From Streptomyces sp. NBC_00237 (lineage in GTDB: Bacteria; Actinomycetota; Actinomycetes; Streptomycetales; Streptomycetaceae): a stretch of DNA of 64,000 bases. Made by a program: the position numbers and the translations under genes. Shown here one piece after another: positions 25,974 to 34,304 of the stretch (position 1 is the first letter of the stretch; each line of letters opens with the position of its first letter). The stretch is from contig NZ_JAPEMT010000006.1 in the NCBI RefSeq assembly GCF_026342435.1, positions 186,001 through 250,000 on the forward strand, read 5' to 3'. The notes under the pieces are model-generated. The model made no database searches. It was not told the DNA's origin and saw nothing but the letters and a program-made list of their open reading frames with translations.

Positions 25974-26657
25974 ATGCCGCCGATTCGCGTGATGCTCGTC
26001 GACGACCAGATGCTGCTGCGCACCGGATTCCGCATGGTGCTGGCCGCCCAGCCGGACATGGAGGTCGTCGCCGAGGCGGGCGACGGACAGGAGGCGCTGG
26101 ACGTCCTGCGCACCACGGCCGTGGACGTCGTCCTGATGGACGTACGCATGCCGAGGCTGGACGGAGTGGAGGCGACCCGGCGGATCTGCGCGCAGGACGA
26201 CGCGCCGCGGGTGCTCATCCTGACCACCTTCGACCTGGACGAGTACGCCTTCTCCGGGCTCCAGGCGGGGGCCAGCGGCTTCATGCTCAAGGACGTGCCC
26301 CCGGCCGAACTGCTGGCCGCGATCCGCTCGGTGCACAGCGGCGACGCGGTCGTCGCGCCGTCCACCACCCGGCGGCTGCTCGACCGCTTCTCGCCGATGC
26401 TGCCGAGCACCGGCAAGGAGCCGCAGCACAAGGAGATCGAGAAGCTCACCGACCGCGAGCGCGAAGTGATGCTGCTCGTCGCGCAGGGGCTGTCGAACGG
26501 CGAGATCGCCGCCCGCCTCGTCCTCTCCGAGGCCACCGTGAAGACGCACGTGGGCCGCATCCTGACCAAGCTCGGGCTGCGCGACCGCGTGCAGGTGGTC
26601 GTGCTCGCGTACGAGACCGGGCTGGTGCGGGCCGGGGGATCGCCGGGCGGCGCGTAG
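25974..26657 (+). CDS. NarL/FixJ-family response regulator
   Basis: 227 aa regulator: receiver domain with phospho-acceptor Asp56 in VVLMDVRMP, acidic pair D10/D11, and Lys in MLKDVPP; C-terminal LuxR-type helix-turn-helix LTDREREVMLLVAQGLSNGEIAARLVLSE around 160-190. Partner of the kinase just upstream. The ribosome site GGAGAG precedes ATG 25974. Targets are unknown; no NarL-type site could be picked out by eye. Confidence 0.93.
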   Translation: MPPIRVMLVDDQMLLRTGFRMVLAAQPDMEVVAEAGDGQEALDVLRTTAVDVVLMDVRMPRLDGVEATRRICAQDDAPRVLILTTFDLDEYAFSGLQAGASGFMLKDVPPAELLAAIRSVHSGDAVVAPSTTRRLLDRFSPMLPSTGKEPQHKEIEKLTDREREVMLLVAQGLSNGEIAARLVLSEATVKTHVGRILTKLGLRDRVQVVVLAYETGLVRAGGSPGGA

Positions 26658-26755
26658 TCCGGGGCTCCGGAGCCCGGGTTCGCGGGCCCCTGGGGTCCGG
26701 GTTCGCGGGCCTTCGGGCCTCCTGGGTGCGGGGATTTCGAGGCCGGGCGGATCGT

Positions 26756-27874
26756 CTACCGCAGCACCCCCTCCAGGAAGTCGCTGCCGAGCCGGGCCAC
26801 CACCGTCATGTCCAGCTGGTGCAGTACGTACCGGCCGCGCCTCTGTGCCGTGATCAGCCCGGCCTTCTTCAAGACGGTGAGGTGGCGGGACACCTCGGGG
26901 GCGGTGATGTCCAGCGCGTCAGCCAGCTCCAGCGTCGTGTACGGAGTCCTGCCCAGGAAGCGGCACAGCCGCATCCGCAGCGGGTGCGACAGGGCTTCCA
27001 TCCGGCGCTGCAATAGCTCCAGCGAGGCGGGCGCGTTCAGCTCGGGGGTGCCCACCGGGTAGTGGATCACCGGGCGCCAGCCCGGGGCGTGCAGCACCAT
27101 CAGGTGCGGCCAGCCGAAAGTGGAGGGCATGAGGGTCAGCCCGGCGCCGTCCTCCGGATTGGTGGCGGTGGTGTGCCCCTCGGCCAGCTTGTCGACCCGG
27201 ATGCGGTGCGTGGCCTCGTCCAGCGCGACGGCGGGGGACACCGCCTCCAGGGCCGCCGCCAGGCCGCGGCGGCGCAGCAGGTCGGTTTTCTGGCGGGCGT
27301 CGGCGGCCAACTGGACCCGTACCCGGTGCCAGGTGTCCGCGAAGAACGCGTCCTCGCAGTCCTCGAAGAGCCGCCGCATCCACAGCCGGACGGCACCGGG
27401 GTCCTTCAGCAGCCGGTCGGTGAACTCCAGTGGCTTGGGGCCGCGCGCCGCCGCCAGGTCGAGGGCGCGGGACTGGAGTTCGGCGTTCACCAGGGGCGAG
27501 GGGCCGCCCGCCGCGTACGTGGCGGAGCAGGTGAACTCCAGGGCCACCGACACGAACGCCTCGTCGTCCAGCAGGTCCAGCAGGTCCAGTTCCTCGGCGA
27601 GCGTGGTGCCCGGCACCCGCGCCCGCCCCTTGACCCCCGCGAACGGCATGAAGACGTCCGAGAACGTCGTCCGCCACAGGAAGTCCGCCTCGGTCAGCCG
27701 GTCCGCGAGGTCCGGCTTCAGCCCGGCGGCGGTCGCCGTCGCCCAGCCGTGGTGCCCCGGATGGTGGCCGGGCTCGGACAGGGCGTGCAGGGCCATGCCG
27801 AGCTCCGCCAGGGGGGAGATCGCGAAGTCGATCCGCTCGGGCGGAAGTCCGGTGATGTCGATGGACACGCTCAT
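26756..27874 (-). CDS. ArsR-type winged-helix regulator with large N-terminal ligand domain (DUF5937-like)
   Basis: 372 aa protein. Residues about 1-285 form an uncharacterised all-alpha-looking domain found with C-terminal ArsR helix-turn-helices in actinobacteria; residues 290-372 (MEALSHPLRMRLCRFLG, TTLELADALDITAPEVSRHLTVLKKAGLI) are an ArsR winged helix. No metal-binding Cys pair is seen, so it is unlikely to be a metal sensor. ATG at 27874 gives MSVSIDITGLPPERIDFAIS, the family-typical start; an earlier in-frame ATG exists at 27907. The divergent gap to the small gene at 28007 contains nested palindromes. Confidence 0.85.
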   Translation of the reverse strand: MSVSIDITGLPPERIDFAISPLAELGMALHALSEPGHHPGHHGWATATAAGLKPDLADRLTEADFLWRTTFSDVFMPFAGVKGRARVPGTTLAEELDLLDLLDDEAFVSVALEFTCSATYAAGGPSPLVNAELQSRALDLAAARGPKPLEFTDRLLKDPGAVRLWMRRLFEDCEDAFFADTWHRVRVQLAADARQKTDLLRRRGLAAALEAVSPAVALDEATHRIRVDKLAEGHTTATNPEDGAGLTLMPSTFGWPHLMVLHAPGWRPVIHYPVGTPELNAPASLELLQRRMEALSHPLRMRLCRFLGRTPYTTLELADALDITAPEVSRHLTVLKKAGLITAQRRGRYVLHQLDMTVVARLGSDFLEGVLR

Positions 27875-27912
27875 GGCCCCATGGTGCACGCCACCACTGA
27901 CAATCAACCCGC

Positions 27913-27968
27913 CGATTGACGGCCCCCGTCAATCGACGGCGGTCCGATTGGCTGACCTCGTCAATCGG
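27913..27968. promoter_or_regulatory. Nested palindromes, candidate ArsR-family operator
   Basis: CGATTGACGG at 27913-27922 and its exact complement CCGTCAATCG at 27926-27935 are separated by three bases. CCGATTG at 27944-27950 is complemented by CAATCGG at 27962-27968. A further CAATC lies at 27901. The repeated core GATTGAC/GTCAATC fits the ATTGA-type half-sites bound by ArsR proteins. All lie between the divergent regulator and small gene. Confidence 0.7.
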
Positions 27969-28006
27969 TTGGCGGGGACGGCAGCGCCGGGTGCAGCGTG
28001 CAGCAC

Positions 28007-28324
28007 ATGAACGCATCCCAGCAGCACCTCTTCGACGCCTACCGCGCCGCCCAGCACGGCACCCCGACCCCGCCCGCTCCCGGTCGGCACGACTGGGAGA
28101 CGGTCCGCGAACTCCGCGACACCGTCCGGGACGACCTCCGCTTCCGCGCGGTGGTCGCCGAACGCCCCGCCGGTGCCTACCTCAGGGCCGCCTTCGCCCG
28201 GCTCGCGGACCGCTTCCGTACGAGCCGCTTCCGTATGGACCGCTTCCGTACGGACCGCTCCGGTGCGAGGCGGGCCGTACAGGGAGCGCGCCCGGCCCGT
28301 CCCCGTACGGCGGACTGCAACTAG
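28007..28324 (+). CDS. Small basic protein, function unknown
   Basis: 105 aa. The N-terminal part (NASQQHLFDAYRAAQHG, PGRHDWETVRELRD, RFRAVVAERPAGAYL) looks like a genuine Streptomyces small protein. The C-terminal third is very basic and built on a 15-base tandem repeat giving RFRTSRFRMDRFRTDRS. ATG 28007 is preferred, with ATG 27998 possible; neither has a good ribosome site. Its stop shares the CTAG tetranucleotide with the stop of the convergent threonine aldolase gene. Divergent from the ArsR-type regulator and probably controlled by it. Confidence 0.6.
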   Translation: MNASQQHLFDAYRAAQHGTPTPPAPGRHDWETVRELRDTVRDDLRFRAVVAERPAGAYLRAAFARLADRFRTSRFRMDRFRTDRSGARRAVQGARPARPRTADCN

Positions 28325-29532
28325 GCGATGCGGCCGACGAATGCGGCCAGCGCCGAGCGCACGTCCCGCGCGGTCCACTCCAGCCCCTGCGCCGCCACCG
28401 TCACCTCGGTCACCGAAATCCCCGGAGGTCCCTCCGGACACGGGAACCACCGGTGGAACAGGGCCACCCCGGTCTCCTCCGCCTGCCGTACCGCCGCGTC
28501 CGTCGTGACGTCCGCGGCGTACGGCAGCCACACCTGGAACTGATGCGTGTGCGGGACCTCCGGATTCACCCGGAACCACGGCACCCCCGCCTCCCGCAGA
28601 CCCTCCCCGAGCGCCTCCGCCACCACCTTGGCGTGCGCCACGTACTCCGGCAGCCGGGGCAGTTCGCGCGCCAGGCCGAGCAGGGCGCTCAGCGCCGCCG
28701 GGTACTGGTGGAAGAGGTCGCCGCCGTACCGGTGCCGCCAGGTCCGCGCCTCCTCGATCAGCGTCGCGGGGCCCGCGAGCGCCGCCCCGGACATTCCCCC
28801 CAGCGACTTGTAGAACGACACGTACACGGTGTCCGCGAGCGCGGCGATCTCCTCCAGAGGACGCCCGAAGTGCTCGGTGCACTCCCACAGCCGCGCCCCG
28901 TCGAAGTGGACGACCGCGTCCCGCTCCCGGGCCGCCTCCACGACCTCCTCCAGCTCCTCCCACGACGGCAGGACGAACCCCGCCTCCCGGAGCGGCAGTT
29001 CGAGCATCAGGGTGCCGAAGGGCTCCTCGAAGTCGCGCACCTCCTCGGCGGTCGGCAGCCGGGGCTCGCCCGTGGGGTGCACGGTGCGCAATCCGCTCAC
29101 CTCGGAGAGGGCGTTGCGTTCGTGCTGCTCCGGGTGCGCGCGGGGGTGCAGCGCGACCGTGCTGTTGCCGGTGCGCCCCGCCCAGCACCGGAGGGCGACC
29201 TGCTGCGCCATGGTGCCGGTGGGGAAGAACGCGGCGGCCTCCTTACCGAGGGCGCGGGCGGTGCGCCGCTCCAGCTCCCCGACGACGCCGTCGCCGTACA
29301 GGTCGACGTACGCGTCGAGGTCGTACACCGCACCCGCGTCCGCCGCGAGCGCGGCCAAGCTGTCACCGATCCGGTGCTCGACGGGGACCCGCGCCAGCAC
29401 CTTCTTCGCACCACGCCAGGCGTCACGCCTGCGCTGGTCGGGGGAGGGGCTGGGGCTGGGGCCGGGGCCGGGGTCGGTACTGGGGGCGAGGCTCGGCGTG
29501 GGGCTGCCGGAACCACTGCTGTCGTCGCTCAT
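28321..29532 (-). CDS. Threonine aldolase / beta-eliminating lyase-like PLP enzyme
   Basis: 403 aa fold-type I PLP enzyme. Motifs: FFPTGTMAQQVAL for cofactor phosphate binding, HFDGARLWE with the Asp that pairs with the pyridine nitrogen, and the Schiff-base Lys in YVSFYKSLGGMSG. Likely cleaves threonine or related beta-hydroxy amino acids to glycine and an aldehyde. The first 30 residues are a Ser/Pro/Gly tail from a short tandem repeat (PGPGPSPSPSP). ATG 29532 chosen; longer in-frame starts lead into arginine-rich nonsense. Confidence 0.86.
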   Translation of the reverse strand: MSDDSSGSGSPTPSLAPSTDPGPGPSPSPSPDQRRRDAWRGAKKVLARVPVEHRIGDSLAALAADAGAVYDLDAYVDLYGDGVVGELERRTARALGKEAAAFFPTGTMAQQVALRCWAGRTGNSTVALHPRAHPEQHERNALSEVSGLRTVHPTGEPRLPTAEEVRDFEEPFGTLMLELPLREAGFVLPSWEELEEVVEAARERDAVVHFDGARLWECTEHFGRPLEEIAALADTVYVSFYKSLGGMSGAALAGPATLIEEARTWRHRYGGDLFHQYPAALSALLGLARELPRLPEYVAHAKVVAEALGEGLREAGVPWFRVNPEVPHTHQFQVWLPYAADVTTDAAVRQAEETGVALFHRWFPCPEGPPGISVTEVTVAAQGLEWTARDVRSALAAFVGRIA

Positions 29533-29690
29533 CCGGCGATGATGGCCCACCCACGCCTGGACGGCACCGGGGTTTCGCGCCCCCGAAAGGCCCGGATCTC
29601 CGCCCCCGGTAACCGCCCGAACCCCTGGCGTAGCATGACGACCAGTCGTCCGGTACCCCCTGCGGACTGGAACGGAAGGCCGTTTCGAAA

Positions 29691-30602
29691 GTGAACCCAC
29701 CCCACCTCCCCGACCCCTCCGACCGCCCCGCCCGCCTCACCGTCGGTGTGGTCGGAGCGGGCCGCGTCGGCACCGCCCTCGCCGCCGCCCTGCGCCAGGC
29801 GGGCCACCGTCCCGTCGCCGCGTCGGGCGTCTCCGACGCCTCCGTGCGCCGTGCCGCCGCCCTGCTGCCCGGCATCCCCCTGGTCACCCCCGCCGAGGTC
29901 CTGGCCCGTGCCGACCTCGTCCTGCTGACCGTCCCCGACGACGCCCTGCCCGGTCTCGTCGAGGGCCTCGTCGAGACCGGGGCGATCCGTCCGGGGCAGC
30001 TCCTGGTGCACACCTCCGGCCGGTTCGGCACGAACGTCCTCGCGCCCGCCCTGCGCGCCGGTGCGCTGCCGCTCGCCCTGCACCCCGTGATGACCTTCAC
30101 GGGCACGTCCGTGGACGTCCAGCGCCTCGCCGGGTGCTCCTTCGGGGTCACCGCCCCCGAGGAGCTCAGGCTGGCCGCGGAGGCCCTCGTCATCGAGATG
30201 GGCGGCGAGCCCGAGTGGATCGCCGAAGAGGCCCGCCCGCTCTACCACGCGGCCCTCGCCCTCGGCGCTAACCACCTGGTCACCCTCGTGGCCCAGTCGA
30301 TGGAGCTGCTGCGCACCGCAGGCGTCGAGGCCCCCGATCGGATGCTCGGCCCGCTCCTGGGCGCGGCCCTCGACAACGCCCTGCGCTCCGGCGACGGAGC
30401 CCTCACAGGACCCGTCGCACGCGGCGACGCGGGCACCGTCGCAGCGCACGTCACGGAGCTGCGCAAGCACGCCCCGCAGACCGTCGCGGGCTACCTCGCG
30501 ATGGCCCGTACGACGGCCGACCGCGCCCTCGCGCACGGCCTCCTCAAACCCGAGCTCGCCGAAGACCTCCTCGGCGTCCTCGCGGAAGGCGACCTGCGAT
30601 GA
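29691..30602 (+). CDS. Rossmann-fold oxidoreductase, DUF2520 family
   Basis: 303 aa NAD(P)-binding protein: Rossmann motif VGVVGAGRVGTALAAALRQAG at about 18-38, then HTSGRFGTNVL and LHPVMTFTG, and a C-terminal all-helical DUF2520 domain. This pairing resembles ketopantoate reductase/6-phosphogluconate dehydrogenase folds. It directly precedes and overlaps panC (ATGA), and no panE is present here, so it may supply the ketopantoate reductase step (inference). GTG 29691 follows GGAACGGAAGG. First gene of the pan-nad-coaX operon; a palindrome GACGACcaGTCGTC lies upstream at about 29637-29650. Confidence 0.85.
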   Translation: MNPPHLPDPSDRPARLTVGVVGAGRVGTALAAALRQAGHRPVAASGVSDASVRRAAALLPGIPLVTPAEVLARADLVLLTVPDDALPGLVEGLVETGAIRPGQLLVHTSGRFGTNVLAPALRAGALPLALHPVMTFTGTSVDVQRLAGCSFGVTAPEELRLAAEALVIEMGGEPEWIAEEARPLYHAALALGANHLVTLVAQSMELLRTAGVEAPDRMLGPLLGAALDNALRSGDGALTGPVARGDAGTVAAHVTELRKHAPQTVAGYLAMARTTADRALAHGLLKPELAEDLLGVLAEGDLR

Positions 30603-31579
30603 CCGCGACGCCCGCCCTCGTCCGTACGGCCGCCGAACTGGCCGCCCTGCCCCGCACCGGCCGCCGCTGCGTCGTCATGACCATGGGCGCGCTGCACGAC
30701 GGGCACGCCACCTTGATCCGTACCGCACGGGAGCGCGCGGGAGCCGCAGGACAGGTGATCGTCACTGTCTTCGTCAACCCCCTCCAGTTCGGTGCGAACG
30801 AGGACCTCGACCGCTACCCGCGCACCCTCGACGCCGACTTCGCCCTCGCCGGGGAGGCGGGCGCGGACGCCGTGTTCGCCCCTTCCGTCGACGAGGTCTA
30901 CCCGGGCGGCGACCCGCAGGTGCGGCTCTCCGCAGGTCCCATGGGCGAACGCCTCGAAGGTGCCACCCGGCCCGGGCACTTCGACGGCATGCTCACCGTC
31001 GTCGCCAAGCTGCTCCACCTGACCGCCCCCGACCTGGCCTTCTTCGGCCAGAAGGACGCCCAGCAACTCGCACTGATCAGACGCATGGTCCTCGACCTCA
31101 ACTTCCCCGTCGAGATCGTCGCCGTCCCCACCGTCCGTGAGGACGACGGCCTGGCCCGCTCCAGCCGCAACCGCTACCTCTCCGCCGACGAACGCCGCAC
31201 CGCCCTCGCACTGTCGGCGGCGCTGTTCGCGGGTGCCGCGCAGACGACTCCCCCAGCGGTACGGGAAGCGGCGCACCGCGTCCTCAAAGAGGCGACAGGG
31301 CTCGACCTCGACTACGTGGCGCTCGTGGACCCCGCCGACTTCACCGACGCCGGCGACGGGCACCGGGGCGACGCGGTCCTCGCCGTCGCCGCCCGGGTCG
31401 GCGCCACCCGCCTCATCGACAACCTGCCGCTGACCTTCGGCGACGTAAGCAACGACGCAAGCAACGACGCAAGCAACGACGCAAGCAACGACGTAAGCAA
31501 CGACGCAGGCAACAACGTGAGCAACGACGTAAACAACGCGGCGAACGCACCGCAGCACACCCCAGGAGCAGCACCGTGA
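30599..31579 (+). CDS. panC: Pantothenate synthetase (pantoate-beta-alanine ligase)
   Basis: 326 aa ligase joining pantoate to beta-alanine with ATP. Motifs: MTMGALHDGH at 27-36 with both catalytic histidines, FVNPLQFG, FGQKDAQQ and the R-x-x-R segment SSRNRYLS. The catalytic part ends at about residue 280 (LIDNLPLTFG). The remaining 40 residues are a low-complexity Ser/Asn/Asp/Ala tail made by 12-base tandem repeats (about 31441-31540). It overlaps both neighbours: ATGA with the DUF2520 gene and GTGA with nadB. Confidence 0.95.
   Translation: MTATPALVRTAAELAALPRTGRRCVVMTMGALHDGHATLIRTARERAGAAGQVIVTVFVNPLQFGANEDLDRYPRTLDADFALAGEAGADAVFAPSVDEVYPGGDPQVRLSAGPMGERLEGATRPGHFDGMLTVVAKLLHLTAPDLAFFGQKDAQQLALIRRMVLDLNFPVEIVAVPTVREDDGLARSSRNRYLSADERRTALALSAALFAGAAQTTPPAVREAAHRVLKEATGLDLDYVALVDPADFTDAGDGHRGDAVLAVAARVGATRLIDNLPLTFGDVSNDASNDASNDASNDVSNDAGNNVSNDVNNAANAPQHTPGAAP
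31441..31540. repeat. 12-base tandem repeat inside panC
   Basis: About eight copies of the unit GACGCAAGCAAC, varied at a few positions (GACGTAAGCAAC, AACGTGAGCAAC), code for repeated S-N-D-A/V. The repeat preserves the frame and lies wholly in the C-terminal tail, after the enzyme domain. Copy number is likely to vary between strains. Confidence 0.85.
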
Positions 31580-33279
31580 CCGGCATACGCCTCGCCGCAC
31601 CCGCCCCCGGCTGGTCCATCGACGCCGACGTCGTCGTCGTCGGCTCCGGAGTCGCGGGCCTCACCTGCGCCCTGCGCTGCACCGCCGCCGGACTGCGCAC
31701 CGTCGTCGTCACCAAGGCCCGCCTGGACGACGGCTCCACCCGCTGGGCCCAGGGCGGCATCGCCGCGGCCCTCGGAGACGGCGACACCCCTCAGCAGCAC
31801 CTGGACGACACTCTGGTCGCCGGAGCGGGCCTCTGCGACGAGGAAGCCGTACGCACCCTGGTGACGGAAGGCCCCGACGCCGTACGGCGGTTGATCGCCA
31901 CCGGGGCGCACTTCGACACCGACCCCGACAGCGGTGTCATCCAGCTCACCCGCGAGGGCGGCCACCACCGCAGGCGCATCGCGCACGCGGGCGGCGACGC
32001 CACCGGCGCGGAGATCTCCCGGGCCCTCGTGGACGCGGTGCGCGCACAGTCCGTGCGCACCGTCGAGAACGCCCTCGTCCTCGACCTCCTCATCGACGCC
32101 GAGGGACGCACCAGCGGTGTCACCCTGCACGTCATGGGTGAGGGCCAGCACGACGGCGTCGGCGCGGTGAACGCCCCCGCCGTCGTCCTCGCCACCGGCG
32201 GCATGGGCCAGGTGTTCGCCGCCACCACCAACCCGGCGGTCTCCACCGGCGACGGCGTCGCCCTCGCACTGCGCGCGGGCGCGGAGGTCTCCGACCTCGA
32301 ATTCGTCCAGTTCCACCCGACGGTGCTCTTCCTCGGCGAAGGCGCGGAGGGCCAGCAGCCGCTGGTGTCCGAAGCCGTACGGGGCGAGGGCGCGCACCTC
32401 GTCGACGCGGACGGCGTGCGCTTCATGCTCGGGCAGCACGAACTCGCCGAACTCGCGCCCCGCGACATCGTCGCCAAGGCGATCATGCGCCGCATGCAGG
32501 AGCAGGGCACCGCCCACATGTACCTGGACGGGCGGCACTTCGGCGCACGGATGTGGGAACAGCGCTTCCCGACCATCCTGGCCGCCTGCCGCTCCCACGG
32601 CATCGACCCGGTGACCGAGCCGATCCCGGTCGCCCCCGCCGCGCACTACGCCTCCGGGGGCATCCGCACCGACCTGAGGGGCCGGACCACCGTTCCGGGC
32701 CTGTACGCGTGCGGCGAGGTCGCCTGCACCGGCGTGCACGGCGCGAACCGGCTCGCCTCGAACTCCCTCCTGGAGGGGCTGGTGTTCGCCGAGCGGATCG
32801 CCGACTCGGTGACCGCCGCCGACCGCCGGGTTCCCGCCGCCCCCACCGAACCCGCCACCGTCCTCCCGCTGATCTCTCCGGACGACCGCCAGGAGATCCA
32901 GCAGACGATGTCGCGGGGTGCGGGCGTCCTCCGCTCGGCCGAGAGCCTCGCCGACGCCGCGGACGCCCTGGAGGCCGTACACCTCAACGCGCGCCACGAG
33001 GCCGCCGGTTCGGGCAAGTCCGCCGAGCCCGGCGTCGAGTCCTGGGAGACCACGAACCTCCTGTGCGTCTCGCGCGTCCTGGTCGCCGCCGCCCAGGAGC
33101 GCGAGGAGACCCGCGGCTGCCACTGGCGCGAGGACCACGCCGACCGCGACGACGCGCAGTGGCAGCGCCACCTCGTCGTCCGGCTGACCGACGACCACCG
33201 TCTTGTGGTGCGCCGCACGGCCACCGCCGCTTTCCCTCCCGTCGTACGAGAATCCCTTCCGAAGGAGCAGCACCAGTGA
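31576..33279 (+). CDS. nadB: L-aspartate oxidase
   Basis: 567 aa flavoprotein oxidising L-aspartate to iminoaspartate for NAD synthesis. FAD motif VVGSGVAGLTCALR at about 21-34, then TRWAQGGIAAALGDGDTP, the active-site FHPTVLF segment, and HGANRLASNSLLEGLVF near 395. The C-terminal succinate dehydrogenase flavoprotein-like domain is complete. Overlaps panC (GTGA) and nadC (GTGA). nadA is not in the window and must lie elsewhere. Confidence 0.96.
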   Translation: MTGIRLAAPAPGWSIDADVVVVGSGVAGLTCALRCTAAGLRTVVVTKARLDDGSTRWAQGGIAAALGDGDTPQQHLDDTLVAGAGLCDEEAVRTLVTEGPDAVRRLIATGAHFDTDPDSGVIQLTREGGHHRRRIAHAGGDATGAEISRALVDAVRAQSVRTVENALVLDLLIDAEGRTSGVTLHVMGEGQHDGVGAVNAPAVVLATGGMGQVFAATTNPAVSTGDGVALALRAGAEVSDLEFVQFHPTVLFLGEGAEGQQPLVSEAVRGEGAHLVDADGVRFMLGQHELAELAPRDIVAKAIMRRMQEQGTAHMYLDGRHFGARMWEQRFPTILAACRSHGIDPVTEPIPVAPAAHYASGGIRTDLRGRTTVPGLYACGEVACTGVHGANRLASNSLLEGLVFAERIADSVTAADRRVPAAPTEPATVLPLISPDDRQEIQQTMSRGAGVLRSAESLADAADALEAVHLNARHEAAGSGKSAEPGVESWETTNLLCVSRVLVAAAQEREETRGCHWREDHADRDDAQWQRHLVVRLTDDHRLVVRRTATAAFPPVVRESLPKEQHQ

Positions 33280-34304
33280 GCACCCCCGAGAACCCCCAGC
33301 TCCTCCCGCAGGCGGGCGGCTGCGGCGACGCCTGCGGCTGTTCCGGCGGAGCGGTGCAGGAGATCGCGGAGGACGGCACCTACGACCTCTCCGACTGCGG
33401 TCTGGACCCCGACCTCGCCCAGCTCCTCCTGGACTGCGGCCTCGACCCCATCGAGGTCGAGGACATCGCCAACGTCGCCCTCGCCGAGGACCTCGCGCAC
33501 GGCGTCGACGTGACCACCGTCGCGACCGTCCCCGAAGAGGCCGTCGCCACCGGCGACTTCACCGCCCGCGAGGCGGGCACGGTCGCGGGCCTGCGCGTCG
33601 CCGAGACGGTCCTGTCCATCGTCTGCACCGAGGAGTTCGAGGTCGAGCGGCACGTGGAGGACGGCGACCGCGTGGAAGCCGGTCAGAAGCTCCTCACGGT
33701 CACCACCCGCACCCGGGACCTCCTCACCGGCGAACGCAGCGCCCTGAACCTCCTGTGCCGCCTCTCGGGCATCGCCACCGCCACCCGCGCGTGGGCGGAC
33801 GCCCTGGAGGGCACCGGGGCGAAGGTCCGTGACACCCGCAAGACGACGCCGGGCCTGCGTTCGCTGGAGAAGTTCGCGGTCCGCTGCGGCGGCGGCGTCA
33901 ACCACCGCATGTCGCTCTCCGACGCGGCCCTCGTCAAGGACAACCACGTCGTCGCCGCCGGGGGAGTCGCCCAGGCGTTCAAGCTCGTACGGGACGCCTT
34001 CCCCGAACTGGCCATCGAGGTCGAGGTCGACACCCTCGCGCAGGTCACCGAGGTCCTGGCGGCGGGCGCCGACCTGATCCTCCTGGACAACTTCACCCCG
34101 AAGCAGACCGCCGAGGCCGTCGCCCTGGTCGCGGGCCGCGCCGCCCTGGAGTCCTCCGGCCGTCTCACCCTCGACACGGCCCGCGCGTACGCCGACACGG
34201 GTGTCGACTACCTCGCCGTCGGGGCGCTCACGCACTCCTCCCCGATCCTCGACATCGGCCTCGACCTGCGCGAGGCGGACACCGCAGCCGGGGACGCCGC
34301 CTGA
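33276..34304 (+). CDS. nadC: Nicotinate-nucleotide pyrophosphorylase (quinolinate phosphoribosyltransferase)
   Basis: 342 aa enzyme making nicotinate mononucleotide from quinolinate and PRPP. Core motifs: ALAEDLAHGVDVTT, GERSALNLLCRLSGIAT, RDTRKTTPGLR, KYAV-type KFAVRCGGGVNHR and DNFTP. The N-terminal 45 residues are an extra segment containing CGDACGCSGG, a tight Cys cluster absent from standard QPRTase. GTG 33276 follows GAAGGAG and overlaps the nadB stop (GTGA). The stop overlaps coaX by one base (TGATG). Confidence 0.95.
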   Translation: MSTPENPQLLPQAGGCGDACGCSGGAVQEIAEDGTYDLSDCGLDPDLAQLLLDCGLDPIEVEDIANVALAEDLAHGVDVTTVATVPEEAVATGDFTAREAGTVAGLRVAETVLSIVCTEEFEVERHVEDGDRVEAGQKLLTVTTRTRDLLTGERSALNLLCRLSGIATATRAWADALEGTGAKVRDTRKTTPGLRSLEKFAVRCGGGVNHRMSLSDAALVKDNHVVAAGGVAQAFKLVRDAFPELAIEVEVDTLAQVTEVLAAGADLILLDNFTPKQTAEAVALVAGRAALESSGRLTLDTARAYADTGVDYLAVGALTHSSPILDIGLDLREADTAAGDAA

